Shown: positions 1-8,451 of the stretch, one piece after another
Position numbering within the stretch: the stretch's first letter is position 1
Layout: the number at the start of each line of letters is the position of its first letter
NCBI GenBank assembly: GCA_039808325.1
Contig: JBDHSU010000015.1
Coordinates: 1 to 43,874, forward strand
Reading direction: 5' to 3'
From: JAFKKS01 sp039808325
Lineage (GTDB): Bacteria > Pseudomonadota > Alphaproteobacteria > Rhizobiales > Xanthobacteraceae
Length of the DNA stretch: 43,874 nt
Position numbers and translations under genes: made by a program
The notes under the pieces: model-generated
The model's input: the letters and a program-made list of their open reading frames with translations, nothing else
The model's database searches: none
Told to the model about the DNA's origin: nothing

Positions 1-49
1 CGGCGGCGAGCCGACCGGTTTCCAGGCGAGGAAGAGCGTTGTCCACCAC
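1..49 (-). CDS. possible N-terminus of the ABC permease (partial, runs off left edge)
   Basis: Nine bases after the binding-protein stop codon, an open frame starts at a GTG at 49 (or 46) and continues to the window edge. About 16 codons are visible (VVDNALPRLETGRLAA). An importer locus with an ATPase and a binding protein but no permease makes this the expected place for the permease gene. That is inference from context: the visible residues carry no diagnostic motif and there is no clear ribosome binding site. Confidence 0.3.
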   Translation of the reverse strand, partial: MVDNALPRLETGRLAA

Positions 50-57
50 GGAAGTTC

Positions 58-1128
58 TCAAACGCCCATCGCTGCGCGCCACTTGGCGATGGCATCCGCG
101 GTGCCGGTGGACAGCCGCTCGATCGAGCTTTGGAACGTCTTGATGTCGTCCATCGTGATGCCGCTGAACGAGCGGACATCGGTGCGGATCGGGAACCGAT
201 ATGCTTTCACCAGCGCCTGGGAGTATTCCTTCGAGTCGTTGAACTCCATGAACAGCCGGGCCGCATTCGGGTGCGGGGCATTCTTCAATATCCCGGTGTA
301 GCCGAGGGCGATGATCGTATCGTCGTCGGGGAATTTGACGTCGATCGGATTGCCCGCCGCCTTGTGCACGAACGTATTCGCATCCTGTCCGTGACCGACG
401 AGGCGCTCTCCGGCCAGAATGTCGGTCCCGGTCTCGAGGATCGACCGGCCGATCTTGGGGTTGTTCTTCGCCAACTGCTTGAGGAAGTCCTCGCCGTACT
501 TATCCAGCATGGCGATCGTCCAGTTGACGACGTTGCCCGAAAACGCCGGGCTGCCAAAGGTGAGCTTATCCTTCCACTTCGGATCGGTAAGCTCCGTCCA
601 CTTCGACGGCGGCGGATTCACCTTGTCCGTGCGATAGTTGATGATGACGAGCTCGACGCCGGCGGCGCGGAACGTGTTGTCCGGATCGACGCCCTTGAAT
701 TGCTTCGCCAACGTCTGCGCGCCGGATGTCTCAAAGGTTGCCAGCACATTCTGCTTCTTCAGGACCGGCCAATGCCCGGCGTTCGCGGTACCGAAAGCGT
801 CGACCTCGGCAATGTCGGCCTTCAAGTTCTGCTGCACACGCGCATAAACGACCTGCGCCGTCTGCCGGATGAAATCGACCTCGATGCCCGGATAAGTCTC
901 CATGAACGCCTTGCGAATTGTCTCGGCGCCCGTCTGGTCGAAATGCCCGCACCACCAGACCAGCTTTCCTTCCTTCTTCGCGGCCGCGTAGAGCTCATCG
1001 ACCGAAGCCGCCTCGGCGCCGCGCGGCCCGCGCAGAAATGCGGCCCCGGCGACGGCCGTTACCGCTGATGCCGACAAAAAGCGGCGCCGCGAAATGCGCC
1101 GCTGATCCTGGGTTATCTTCTTCGCCAT
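58..1128 (-). CDS. Tat-exported extracellular solute-binding protein of an ABC importer
   Basis: A 356-residue periplasmic binding protein of the family that includes FbpA/AfuA-like proteins (COG1840 type). The N-terminus has a twin-arginine signal: SRRRFL at residues 13-18, then a hydrophobic stretch ending near GAEA, so export of the folded protein by Tat is predicted. I start at the ATG at 1128 because GGGAGGA lies just upstream and the signal peptide begins there; the frame is open further upstream without such support. It belongs with the ATPase and LacI regulator upstream and a probable permease downstream. The C-terminal region shows AYRFP rather than the Tyr-Tyr pair used by ferric-binding FbpA, and the regulator is LacI-type, so ferric iron is not the obvious ligand. 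Substrate unknown; sugars, polyols or organic acids are possible. Confidence 0.85.
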   Translation of the reverse strand: MAKKITQDQRRISRRRFLSASAVTAVAGAAFLRGPRGAEAASVDELYAAAKKEGKLVWWCGHFDQTGAETIRKAFMETYPGIEVDFIRQTAQVVYARVQQNLKADIAEVDAFGTANAGHWPVLKKQNVLATFETSGAQTLAKQFKGVDPDNTFRAAGVELVIINYRTDKVNPPPSKWTELTDPKWKDKLTFGSPAFSGNVVNWTIAMLDKYGEDFLKQLAKNNPKIGRSILETGTDILAGERLVGHGQDANTFVHKAAGNPIDVKFPDDDTIIALGYTGILKNAPHPNAARLFMEFNDSKEYSQALVKAYRFPIRTDVRSFSGITMDDIKTFQSSIERLSTGTADAIAKWRAAMGV

Positions 1129-1160
1129 TCTCGTCCTCCCGTTCTGGCTTATGCGCCTTA

Positions 1161-1174
1161 CGTAAACGATTACG
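1161..1174. promoter_or_regulatory. LacI-family operator in front of the binding-protein gene
   Basis: CGTAAACGATTACG is a 14-base near-palindrome with a central CG, the usual form of LacI/GalR operators (one mismatched position per half). The same 14-mer, within a shared 16-mer, recurs at 3358-3371 in front of the ATPase gene, with the LacI-type gene between them. It lies 32 bases upstream of the binding-protein start. I see no convincing -35/-10 pair next to this copy. Confidence 0.75.
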
Positions 1175-1192
1175 CTGTCTCTTGCATCGCAC

Positions 1193-1204
1193 ATATTCGA
1201 ATAT
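1193..1204. promoter_or_regulatory. perfect 12-base palindrome between regulator and binding-protein genes
   Basis: ATATTCGAATAT is a perfect inverted repeat in the 86-base gap, just past the LacI-type stop codon and 18 bases upstream of the operator. It is too AT-rich and short to be a good terminator. It could be a second protein site or part of a promoter. No function can be assigned. Confidence 0.3.
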
Positions 1205-1214
1205 CGAAGCTGGC

Positions 1215-2309
1215 TTAAGCGGACACCTTCCCGAGCCGCGAAGCCTCCACACGCCGCGTCGATTCGCCCGGCGTCAGCGTCGGCGGAAGCACGACGGACT
1301 TTGCGACCTTTCCATCCTTGATCTGCTCCAGCAGAACGCGAACGCACGCCTCAGCCATCGCAACGACCGGCTGCTCGATCATGCAAACCGACGCCGCCGG
1401 CATCCAATACGGACTGCTCACACCGTAACCGACGAGCGACACATCGGCGGGGCAGCGCAGCGCGCTGCGCTGCAACCCGCGGATACCCGACAGCAGCGCC
1501 CAGTTGCTCAAGGCAAATACCGCTGTCGGGCGCGGCCTGCCCGCCATCAGTTCCGCCAGCCCTGTCGCGCCGTGATCTCCCGAGTATCCGGCGTTGATCA
1601 GCAGGGTTTCGTCGAAGGCAATCCCGCGGACACGATGCGCCTCGCGCAGTCCACGGATACGGTCCTTGGTGGTGCTGCGCTCGACGTCGCCGCGGATGAT
1701 CGCGATGTCGCGATGTCCGAGCGCCCAGAGATGATCGAAACCGAGGCGCGCGCCGAGCGGATCATCGACAATCACGTGCGGGGCACGAACGGCGGAAAAA
1801 TGCCGGTTGACAAGGGCCAACGGCGGACCGCTCTGCGCCAGACGCTCGGCGTTCTCTCGCGCAACGGGCGCCAGGATGATGCCGTCGACACGTTGCGCGT
1901 TCAAAGCGTCGATGATCTGCCGTTCGCGGTCGGCCCGCTCGTCGCTATTGGCGAAGATCACCTGATAGCCGTGCAGCGATGCCACGCGTTGCACGTGGCT
2001 CGCGAGCTTGGTGAAAAACGGGTTCTCGATATCCGAGACGACGAGGCCGAGAGTCGACGAGCGACCGCGGCGCAGACTCCGCGCGATGCTATGCCCCGAA
2101 TATCCCAGTTTACGGATGGCGGAAAAAACGCGCTCTCGCGTTTCCGGGTTGACCTTCCGCGTGTTGTTGATGGCATGCGAAACGGTCGCAACCGACACCT
2201 CGGCGACGCGGGCAACGTCCTTCACGGTCGCCGGCCGCTTCGTGCCCCGCTTCCTGCCGATGGGTTTTCTCATCGCCGCATCACTCGCTACTGCGCCACG
2301 ATGCGGCAT
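1215..2309 (-). CDS. LacI-family transcriptional regulator
   Basis: A 364-residue regulator with an N-terminal helix-turn-helix (about residues 28-49, TVKDVARVAEVSVATVSHA), a LacI hinge region (IARSLRRG) and a periplasmic-binding-protein-like sensor domain (GLVVSDIENPFFTKL and on). Two starts are possible: ATG at 2309, overlapping the ATPase gene by 22 bases, or ATG at 2273, 14 bases after the ATPase stop; neither has a strong ribosome binding site. It lies downstream of the ATPase gene on the same strand, so repression at the operator at 3358-3371 would make it autoregulatory. The two identical operators flanking it are its likely targets. The inducer is presumably the transported solute or a product of it. 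Confidence 0.9.
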   Translation of the reverse strand: MPHRGAVASDAAMRKPIGRKRGTKRPATVKDVARVAEVSVATVSHAINNTRKVNPETRERVFSAIRKLGYSGHSIARSLRRGRSSTLGLVVSDIENPFFTKLASHVQRVASLHGYQVIFANSDERADRERQIIDALNAQRVDGIILAPVARENAERLAQSGPPLALVNRHFSAVRAPHVIVDDPLGARLGFDHLWALGHRDIAIIRGDVERSTTKDRIRGLREAHRVRGIAFDETLLINAGYSGDHGATGLAELMAGRPRPTAVFALSNWALLSGIRGLQRSALRCPADVSLVGYGVSSPYWMPAASVCMIEQPVVAMAEACVRVLLEQIKDGKVAKSVVLPPTLTPGESTRRVEASRLGKVSA

Positions 2310-3355
2310 TCGCTTACGGGTAGGAAAATATCGACCATGCTGCCCGGCGCATGCACGGCTTCGGGCGGGGCAAGCGATCGGATGCGGGTGCCATCCGCCA
2401 GCTCAATGAGATAATCGCGCGTCTCGCCAAGATAGGCCGCACGCTCGATGCGCCCTTGCATGCGGTTCGCGGGCTCGTCCGGCGCACGGCTCAGCGACAC
2501 GCGATGCGGCCGTACGCATAACGTCACCGTCGCGCCCGCGGCGGCACCGGTATCATCGACGCCGCGTATGCTTAGATCACCGATCCGTACGACGCCTTTT
2601 TCGGCGAGACGAACCGGGATCGTGTTGGATCGCCCGATGAAGGAGGCGACGAACTGGGTTTGCGGCCGCTCGTAGATATCGACCGGCGTTCCGATCTGCT
2701 CGATCCGGCCTTTATTCATCACCGCGATGCGGTCGGCGCAGACCATGGCTTCGGTCTGGTCATGCGTCACGTAAACCATCGTGATGCCGGTGGTGTCGTG
2801 CAACCGCCGGATTTCGAAACGCATCTCCTCTCGCAAATTGGCGTCGAGGTTGGAAAGCGGCTCATCCAGCAGAAGGATTTCCGGCTCGACGACGAGCGCC
2901 CGCGCGAGCGCCACGCGCTGCTGCTGGCCGCCCGAAAGCTCCGATGGATAGCGTTCGGCGAGGTTGTCGAGGCGCACGACACTCAATACTTTTTCGACGC
3001 GCGTTTTGATCTCGGGCTTCGAAACCTTGCGCACCTGCAATCCGAACGCGACGTTCTCCGCCACCGTCTTGTGCGGCCACACCGCGTAACTCTGGAAGAT
3101 CAGCGACATGCCGCGCCGCTCCGGCGGCACCACCTGCCCGGCCCGCGAGAGAACCCGATGACCGACGGTGATCTCTCCGCCGTCCGGCTCGAGAAAACCC
3201 GCGAGCAATTGCAGCGTCGTGCTTTTACCGCAACCCGACGGTCCGAGCAGCGCGACCACCTCCCCCGTCTGCGCATCGAGATCGAGCGACGACAGCGCGA
3301 CCACCGAGCCGTAGTTCTTGCGCAGGCCTCGGATCGAGATCATGGAGGAGCCCAT
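2288..3355 (-). CDS. ABC transporter ATP-binding subunit (FbpC/PotA type)
   Basis: A 355-residue import ATPase: Walker A GPSGCGKST at 38-46, Q-loop Q88, signature LSGGQ at 140-144, Walker B ILLLDEP at 160-166, switch histidine H198 in VTHDQTEA, then a TOBE-type C-terminal domain. This layout is typical of ATPases serving spermidine/putrescine, ferric and related solutes. The start is either ATG 3355 (MGSSMIS) or ATG 3343 (MISIRG). No Shine-Dalgarno is visible for either, and the promoter predicts a leader of only about 15 or 27 bases. It is the first gene of the locus and directly downstream of a LacI-type operator. Confidence 0.92.
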   Translation of the reverse strand: MGSSMISIRGLRKNYGSVVALSSLDLDAQTGEVVALLGPSGCGKSTTLQLLAGFLEPDGGEITVGHRVLSRAGQVVPPERRGMSLIFQSYAVWPHKTVAENVAFGLQVRKVSKPEIKTRVEKVLSVVRLDNLAERYPSELSGGQQQRVALARALVVEPEILLLDEPLSNLDANLREEMRFEIRRLHDTTGITMVYVTHDQTEAMVCADRIAVMNKGRIEQIGTPVDIYERPQTQFVASFIGRSNTIPVRLAEKGVVRIGDLSIRGVDDTGAAAGATVTLCVRPHRVSLSRAPDEPANRMQGRIERAAYLGETRDYLIELADGTRIRSLAPPEAVHAPGSMVDIFLPVSECRIVAQ

Positions 3356-3357
3356 CA

Positions 3358-3371
3358 CGTAAACGATTACG
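3358..3371. promoter_or_regulatory. LacI-family operator overlapping the ATPase transcription start
   Basis: This is the same 14-mer, CGTAAACGATTACG, as at 1161-1174. It begins five bases downstream of a -10 element and ends two bases before the ATG at 3355, so a bound repressor would cover the transcription start: a classical repression position. Confidence 0.8.
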
Positions 3372-3376
3372 CACAA

Positions 3377-3406
3377 AAAATAGGGGCAATTCTTCGCTGC
3401 CGTCAA
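3377..3406 (-). promoter_or_regulatory. sigma-70-type promoter of the ABC importer locus
   Basis: On the minus strand TTGACG (3401-3406) and TATTTT (3377-3382) are separated by 18 bases. The predicted start point near 3370 falls within the operator. This is one of the clearest promoters in the window. Confidence 0.65.
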
Positions 3407-4010
3407 GTGCGCTTTAGATGCCGGCTTCCGATTGAAGGGGCGAGGCCCGCGCCGGTCCGGATCTGCGACCGCCAGCACCCGCTACGAAATGCATCGGGCA
3501 CAAGGCACGTCGATTATTTCGCGCACGGGAGATCTCTCGAATTTGCCGCGCTGTCCGAGCGGCATGCGTATCGTCCGGAACATTGACGGGATGACAGCGG
3601 TCCCCGTGTCCGAATTGTAGGCGGCAGCCTCACAGTGCCGGCCGGTCCGCCGTCCCGGCTGCCCGCCGCCTCCTCATGCCGCTTTTTATCCGCGCGGCCA
3701 GGTCACGCCAGTTCTGTGGTGACGCTCGTCGATCCATCCGTCCGTAACGCGATGTCTTCGCTTCCGCATTTCTTCGATCCTGCCAAAGGCGAAAGTGCGT
3801 CGCTCTATTCTCCGGCGATCATTCCGCCGCGCGAGGCTGCAATGCCTTCGCCACGACTGGCACGTCGGCATGGAAGCGCCGAGGGCGCGCACATCTAAAT
3901 GAACGTCTTTTAATGCGTTGGAAGGGTGACGGTTAGCAGGGCCGCGCAGCTTCGCGCGTTTAAGAGGAAGCGTTCTCGCACGTCGGAGCGGCAGACTAAG
4001 GCCAGATACC
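3407..4010. other. intergenic region with no recognisable gene
   Basis: About 600 bases between the divergent ABC importer and RND efflux loci. Frames of 60-90 codons exist on both strands, but none has a recognisable product or a good ribosome binding site. I see no RNA gene, no strong hairpin and no repeat belonging to the families found elsewhere in the window. The promoter for the efflux genes must lie here, but I cannot place it. Confidence 0.5.
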
Positions 4011-5189
4011 GTGGGCAGCATCGATCCTAAAAAGCGTTCACGCTTGCGTGCGGTGGCCCTTCTCGGCGCCGCCGCCCTCGCCGCCGCGGCGGTTATCACA
4101 TTTTTTTGTTGGCGGGGCGGCGCGCCCCGTCCCGCCGCGGCGAAGCCTGCCCCGACCGCGGTGCCCGTAAGCGTCGTCGCCGCGAAACGACAGGACGTCC
4201 CCATTTATCTTTCGGGATTGGGATCCGTCCAGGCGGCGAACACGATCGCCGTGCACGTGCAAGTCGACGGCGTCCTGCAGAGCGTCGAATTCAAGGAAGA
4301 CCAGTCGGTCAAGAAGGGACAATTGTTGGCGCGTATCGACCCGCGCGTCTATCAAGCGGCCCTGGAACAGGCAAAGGCGAAAAAGGCACAGGATCAGGCG
4401 CAGCTCGTGAGCGCGGAGACCGATTTGAACCGGTTTGTGACGCTTCTCAGCCGAAACGCCGAGACGCAGCAGAATGTCGACCACCAGCGCGCGCTCGTCG
4501 CACAGATCAAGGCGACGATCGATGCCGATCAGGCGGCTATCGATTCCGCGCAAGTGCAGGTCGATTTCACCAGCATCACCTCTCCCGTCGACGGACGCGT
4601 CGGCATCAGGCAGGTCGATCCGGGCAACGTGGTGCATGCAGCCGACCAAACGCCGCTCGTCACCGTGACGCAAGTCAAACCGATTTCGGTCATCTTCACC
4701 CTTCCCGCAACCGAACTCGACAACGTACGCGACGCATTGCGCAAGGGCCCCGTCGCCGTGACGGCGTTTGATCAAGACAACGTGAAAGCTCTAGGGACGG
4801 GCACGCTTCTCCTCATCGACAATATCATAGACCAGACGACATCGACGATCCGGCTCAAAGCCGTGTTCGCGAACGAAGACGAGCGGTTCTGGCCAGGCGA
4901 ATTCGTAAACGCACGCGTCCATCTCGAGACGAAAACCGGCGTCCTCGCCGTTCCCGAAACCGCGATCCAACGTGGCCCGCAGGGCCTCACGGCGTGGGTG
5001 GTGACCCCGCGACAAACCGCGGAGCTACGCAACATTCAGGCCGGCCCGACGGAAGGCGGAAAGACGATCGTCACCGCCGGATTGACGGAAGGGGATCGGG
5101 TCGTCACGAACGGACAATACAGGCTGCAGCAGAATGTGCCGGTCACCATCGGTTCTCCGGGTGCGGCTGACGAGCGGAGCGCCCCTTGA
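4011..5189 (+). CDS. RND efflux periplasmic adaptor (MdtA-like membrane fusion protein)
   Basis: A 392-residue membrane fusion protein linking an inner-membrane RND pump to an outer-membrane channel. An N-terminal membrane anchor (about residues 13-32) is followed by a lipoyl/barrel-sandwich segment (VQVDGVLQSVEFKEDQSVKKGQLLARID), a helical hairpin (about 115-180), the second lipoyl half (SPVDGRVGIRQVDPGNVV) and a beta-barrel plus membrane-proximal domain. The start is GTG at 4011 with AAGG upstream. Its stop overlaps the pump start by four bases, so the two are translationally coupled. No outer-membrane channel gene or regulator is adjacent. Confidence 0.9.
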   Translation: MGSIDPKKRSRLRAVALLGAAALAAAAVITFFCWRGGAPRPAAAKPAPTAVPVSVVAAKRQDVPIYLSGLGSVQAANTIAVHVQVDGVLQSVEFKEDQSVKKGQLLARIDPRVYQAALEQAKAKKAQDQAQLVSAETDLNRFVTLLSRNAETQQNVDHQRALVAQIKATIDADQAAIDSAQVQVDFTSITSPVDGRVGIRQVDPGNVVHAADQTPLVTVTQVKPISVIFTLPATELDNVRDALRKGPVAVTAFDQDNVKALGTGTLLLIDNIIDQTTSTIRLKAVFANEDERFWPGEFVNARVHLETKTGVLAVPETAIQRGPQGLTAWVVTPRQTAELRNIQAGPTEGGKTIVTAGLTEGDRVVTNGQYRLQQNVPVTIGSPGAADERSAP

Positions 5190-8100
5190 GCATTTCCGCA
5201 CCGTTCATCCGCCGCCCGATTGCGACAACGCTGCTGATGGCGGCGCTCGCGTTCGTCGGATTGATCACTTATCCGCTCTTGCCGGTCGCGCCGTTGCCGC
5301 AGGTCGACTTCCCGACCATCCAGGTTTCGGCTCAGTTCCCGGGCGCCAGCCCGGAAACCATGGCGTCGTCGGTGGCCGCGCCGATCGAGCGGCAGTTCGG
5401 ACAGATCGCCGGCGTCACGCAAATGACGTCGATGAGCACACTCGGAGCGACGTCGATCGTCGTCCAATTCGACCTCAATCGGAACATCGACTCCGCAGCG
5501 CAGGACATTCAAGCCGCGCTCACGGCCGCCAACAAGCAGTTGCCGCAAGCGATGCCGACCCCTCCCACCTACCGCAAGATCAATCCGGCGGATTCGCCGG
5601 TCCTCATCCTCTCGGCCGGCTCTGACACCTTGCCGCTGACGACCGTGGACGATTACGCCGACAACGTTCTCGCGCAACAGATTTCCCAGATCACCGGAGT
5701 TGCGCAGGTGGTGATCGCCGGCGAGCAGAAGCGCGCCGTGCGCATCCAAATCGATCCGGCCAAACTGTCCGCGCGCGGATTGACGCTGGAGGATGTCCGC
5801 GGCAGCGTGCTGACGGCGACGACCAACGCTGCCAAGGGAACGCTTAATGGCGCGCAGACGAGCTTCACGATCGAAACCAACGACCAGTTGACGGACCCCG
5901 CGCATTACGACGGCGTGATTCTGGCCTATCGCAACGGAGCGCCGGTGCGGGTGCGCGACGTCGGGCGTGCAATCACCGGGCCGGCGGACACAACGGTCGC
6001 GGCCACGCGCAACAACAAGCGCAGCGTCCTGCTGCTCGTTTTCAAGCAACCCGGCGCGAACGTCATCAATACCGTCGATCAAATCAAGGCGCGCTTGCCG
6101 CAACTGACGGCGACGATTCCGCCCGCGGTGAAGATCGACACAATCCTCGATCGCACAACGACGATCCGTGCCTCGGTCGCCGACGTCGAGTTCACGCTGG
6201 CGATCACCGTCAGCTTGGTCGTCATGGTGATTCTTCTGTTTCTGAGGGATTTCTGGGCCACTCTCATCCCGAGCATCACGGTGCCGCTGGCGCTGCTGGG
6301 CTCCGCCGCGGCCATGTATCTGCTTGGCTTCAGCCTCGACAATCTGTCGCTGATGGCCCTCACCATTGCCGTCGGCTTCGTCGTGGACGATGCCATCGTC
6401 GTCGTGGAAAACATCCATCGCCATATCGACAACGGCGCGTCGCCGATGGAAGCCGCGTTGAAAGGCTCCGGCGAAATCGGCTTCACCGTCATTTCAATCA
6501 GCCTGTCGCTGATCGCCGTCTTCATCCCGCTGCTGCTCATGGGGGGGATCATCGGACGGATGTTCCGCGAATTTGCCCTGACAGTGACGGCGGCCATCGC
6601 TGTTTCGGCATTCGTCTCGCTGACCTTGGCGCCGATGCTGTGCTCGCGCTTCATGCGGCGGAAAACGGACCGGCACGGGCGGCTCTATCGCTTCGTCGAA
6701 GCGGGATTCGATGCCCTGCACGACGGCTATCGCCGCAGCCTCGCCGTCGTTCTGCGGCACCAGTTTCCGACGCTGTGCGTATTCTTCGCGACGCTGGCCG
6801 TGACCGGCTTCATGTTCGTCGAGATACCGAAAGGCTTTTTCCCGACGCAAGATACCGGCTTGATCGTCGGCCTCTCGGAAGCGGCGCAGAGCGTGTCGTC
6901 GGCCGAGATGCTGCGCCTGCAAAAGGCCCTCGGCGATGTGCTTCTGCATGATCCCGACGTCGCCGCGTTCGGTTCCAATATGGGCAACGGCGGCGGCGCC
7001 TCGACATCGAACACGGGCCGCTTCTTCATCGCGCTCAAGCCGCGCGACCAGCGCACGCTGACGGCGTCGCAGATCATCGATCGGCTGCGGCCGGAGCTCG
7101 ACAAGGTCGAGGGCGCGCGGCTGTTCCTACAGCCCTCTCAAGACATCACGGTCGGCGGCCGCATTTCACGCGCGCAGTTTCAGTACACGCTGCAGGACGC
7201 CGACATCGCGGAGCTCAATACGTGGTCGGGAAAGCTGCTCGAAAAGCTTCGCACGCTGCCGCAGCTCGCCGACGTCTCCAGCGACGTGGAGTCGAACGCG
7301 CCGCAAATGAAAGTCACGATCAATCGCGATCAGGCGTCGCGCTTCGGTATCGCGCCGCAACTTATCGACGATACGCTGAACGACGCCTATGGGCAGCGGC
7401 AGATCACGCAGTACTTCACGCAGATCAACACATATCCGGTCATCACCGAGATTCTGCCGCGGCTGCAGGGCGATCCGTCCTCGCTGACGCAGATCTATGT
7501 GAAGTCGCCGCTGACCGGGGAAGCGGTGCCGCTGGCGTCGCTTGTCGACGTCGATACCAGCCAGGTCGGCCCCCTATCCGTCTCGCATCAAAGCCAGTTT
7601 CCGGCGGCGACGCTCTCGTTCAATTTGCGCAGCGGGGTTTCACTTGGCGAAGCGGTGAACGCGATCCAGGCGGCGGCGCGCGAGATCAAAATGCCCGCCT
7701 CGGTGGTCGGCAGTTTCCAGGGCAATGCGCAGGCGTTCCAGACGTCGCTTTCCAGCGAGCCGTTGCTCATCGCGGCGGCGCTGATCGTCGTCTACATCAT
7801 TCTCGGCATGCTGTATGAGAGTTTCATCCATCCGTTGACGATTTTGTCGACCCTGCCGTCGGCCGGCATCGGAGCGCTGCTCGCGCTCCAACTCGGCCGG
7901 CTCGACCTTTCCGTCATCGGGATCATCGGCATCATTCTTCTCATCGGCATCGTGAAGAAGAATGGCATCATACTCGTCGACTTCGCGATCGCAGCGGAGC
8001 GCGACCGCGGCGTGCCGCCGGTCGATGCGATTCGCGAGGCGTGCTTGCTTCGCTTTCGTCCCATCGTGATGACGACGGCGGCCGCAATGCTGGCTGGCCT

Positions 8101-8302
8101 GCCACTGATGCTCGGCCACGGGACGGGCTCCGAGTTGCGTCAACCGCTCGGCTTCGCCATGGTCGGCGGGCTGGCGCTGAGCCAGTTGCTGACGCTCTAC
8201 ACGACCCCGGTCGTTTATCTCTACCTCGATCGCCTGCAGAACCGGCTTTCGAGTCATCGTCGGGTAGTGCATGAGCAGCCATTACAACAAGCTGCTGAAT
8301 AA
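5186..8302 (+). CDS. RND efflux transporter permease (MdtB/MdtC-like)
   Basis: A 1038-residue proton-driven inner-membrane pump of the AcrB/MdtC superfamily, of normal length. It opens with FIRRPIATTLL and the first transmembrane helix, followed by the conserved LPVAPLPQVDFPTIQVSA and PGASPETMASSVAAPIE segments that most resemble MdtC. The second helix bundle contains the proton-relay aspartate pair in VGFVVDDAIVVVENI (near residues 400-402). The second half repeats the layout (LGMLYESFIHPLTIL, GIVKKNGIILVDFA). Substrates cannot be read from sequence; MdtBC pumps handle bile salts, novobiocin and similar compounds. Only one pump subunit is present, where E. coli mdtABC has two. Confidence 0.93.
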   Translation: MSISAPFIRRPIATTLLMAALAFVGLITYPLLPVAPLPQVDFPTIQVSAQFPGASPETMASSVAAPIERQFGQIAGVTQMTSMSTLGATSIVVQFDLNRNIDSAAQDIQAALTAANKQLPQAMPTPPTYRKINPADSPVLILSAGSDTLPLTTVDDYADNVLAQQISQITGVAQVVIAGEQKRAVRIQIDPAKLSARGLTLEDVRGSVLTATTNAAKGTLNGAQTSFTIETNDQLTDPAHYDGVILAYRNGAPVRVRDVGRAITGPADTTVAATRNNKRSVLLLVFKQPGANVINTVDQIKARLPQLTATIPPAVKIDTILDRTTTIRASVADVEFTLAITVSLVVMVILLFLRDFWATLIPSITVPLALLGSAAAMYLLGFSLDNLSLMALTIAVGFVVDDAIVVVENIHRHIDNGASPMEAALKGSGEIGFTVISISLSLIAVFIPLLLMGGIIGRMFREFALTVTAAIAVSAFVSLTLAPMLCSRFMRRKTDRHGRLYRFVEAGFDALHDGYRRSLAVVLRHQFPTLCVFFATLAVTGFMFVEIPKGFFPTQDTGLIVGLSEAAQSVSSAEMLRLQKALGDVLLHDPDVAAFGSNMGNGGGASTSNTGRFFIALKPRDQRTLTASQIIDRLRPELDKVEGARLFLQPSQDITVGGRISRAQFQYTLQDADIAELNTWSGKLLEKLRTLPQLADVSSDVESNAPQMKVTINRDQASRFGIAPQLIDDTLNDAYGQRQITQYFTQINTYPVITEILPRLQGDPSSLTQIYVKSPLTGEAVPLASLVDVDTSQVGPLSVSHQSQFPAATLSFNLRSGVSLGEAVNAIQAAAREIKMPASVVGSFQGNAQAFQTSLSSEPLLIAAALIVVYIILGMLYESFIHPLTILSTLPSAGIGALLALQLGRLDLSVIGIIGIILLIGIVKKNGIILVDFAIAAERDRGVPPVDAIREACLLRFRPIVMTTAAAMLAGLPLMLGHGTGSELRQPLGFAMVGGLALSQLLTLYTTPVVYLYLDRLQNRLSSHRRVVHEQPLQQAAE

Positions 8303-8451
8303 TATCGTCGCAAGTGACTCAATCTTCGAGGAGGTCCGTGAGCCGGCGGAACGCCGCTCCGTCCCAAGCTGCTCCCAGCCTCGGGCGCCTTCCTTGCGGG
8401 CCGCAGCTTGTGCGCGAGCCCGGCTGCGAGCGCGGACATGGCGAGACGACC

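Noticed and set aside
5036..6424. 462-codon frame antisense to the RND adaptor and pump genes
   Set aside because: Very rich in Arg, Asp and Gly with no recognisable domain; it spans two genes whose real reading frames are certain.
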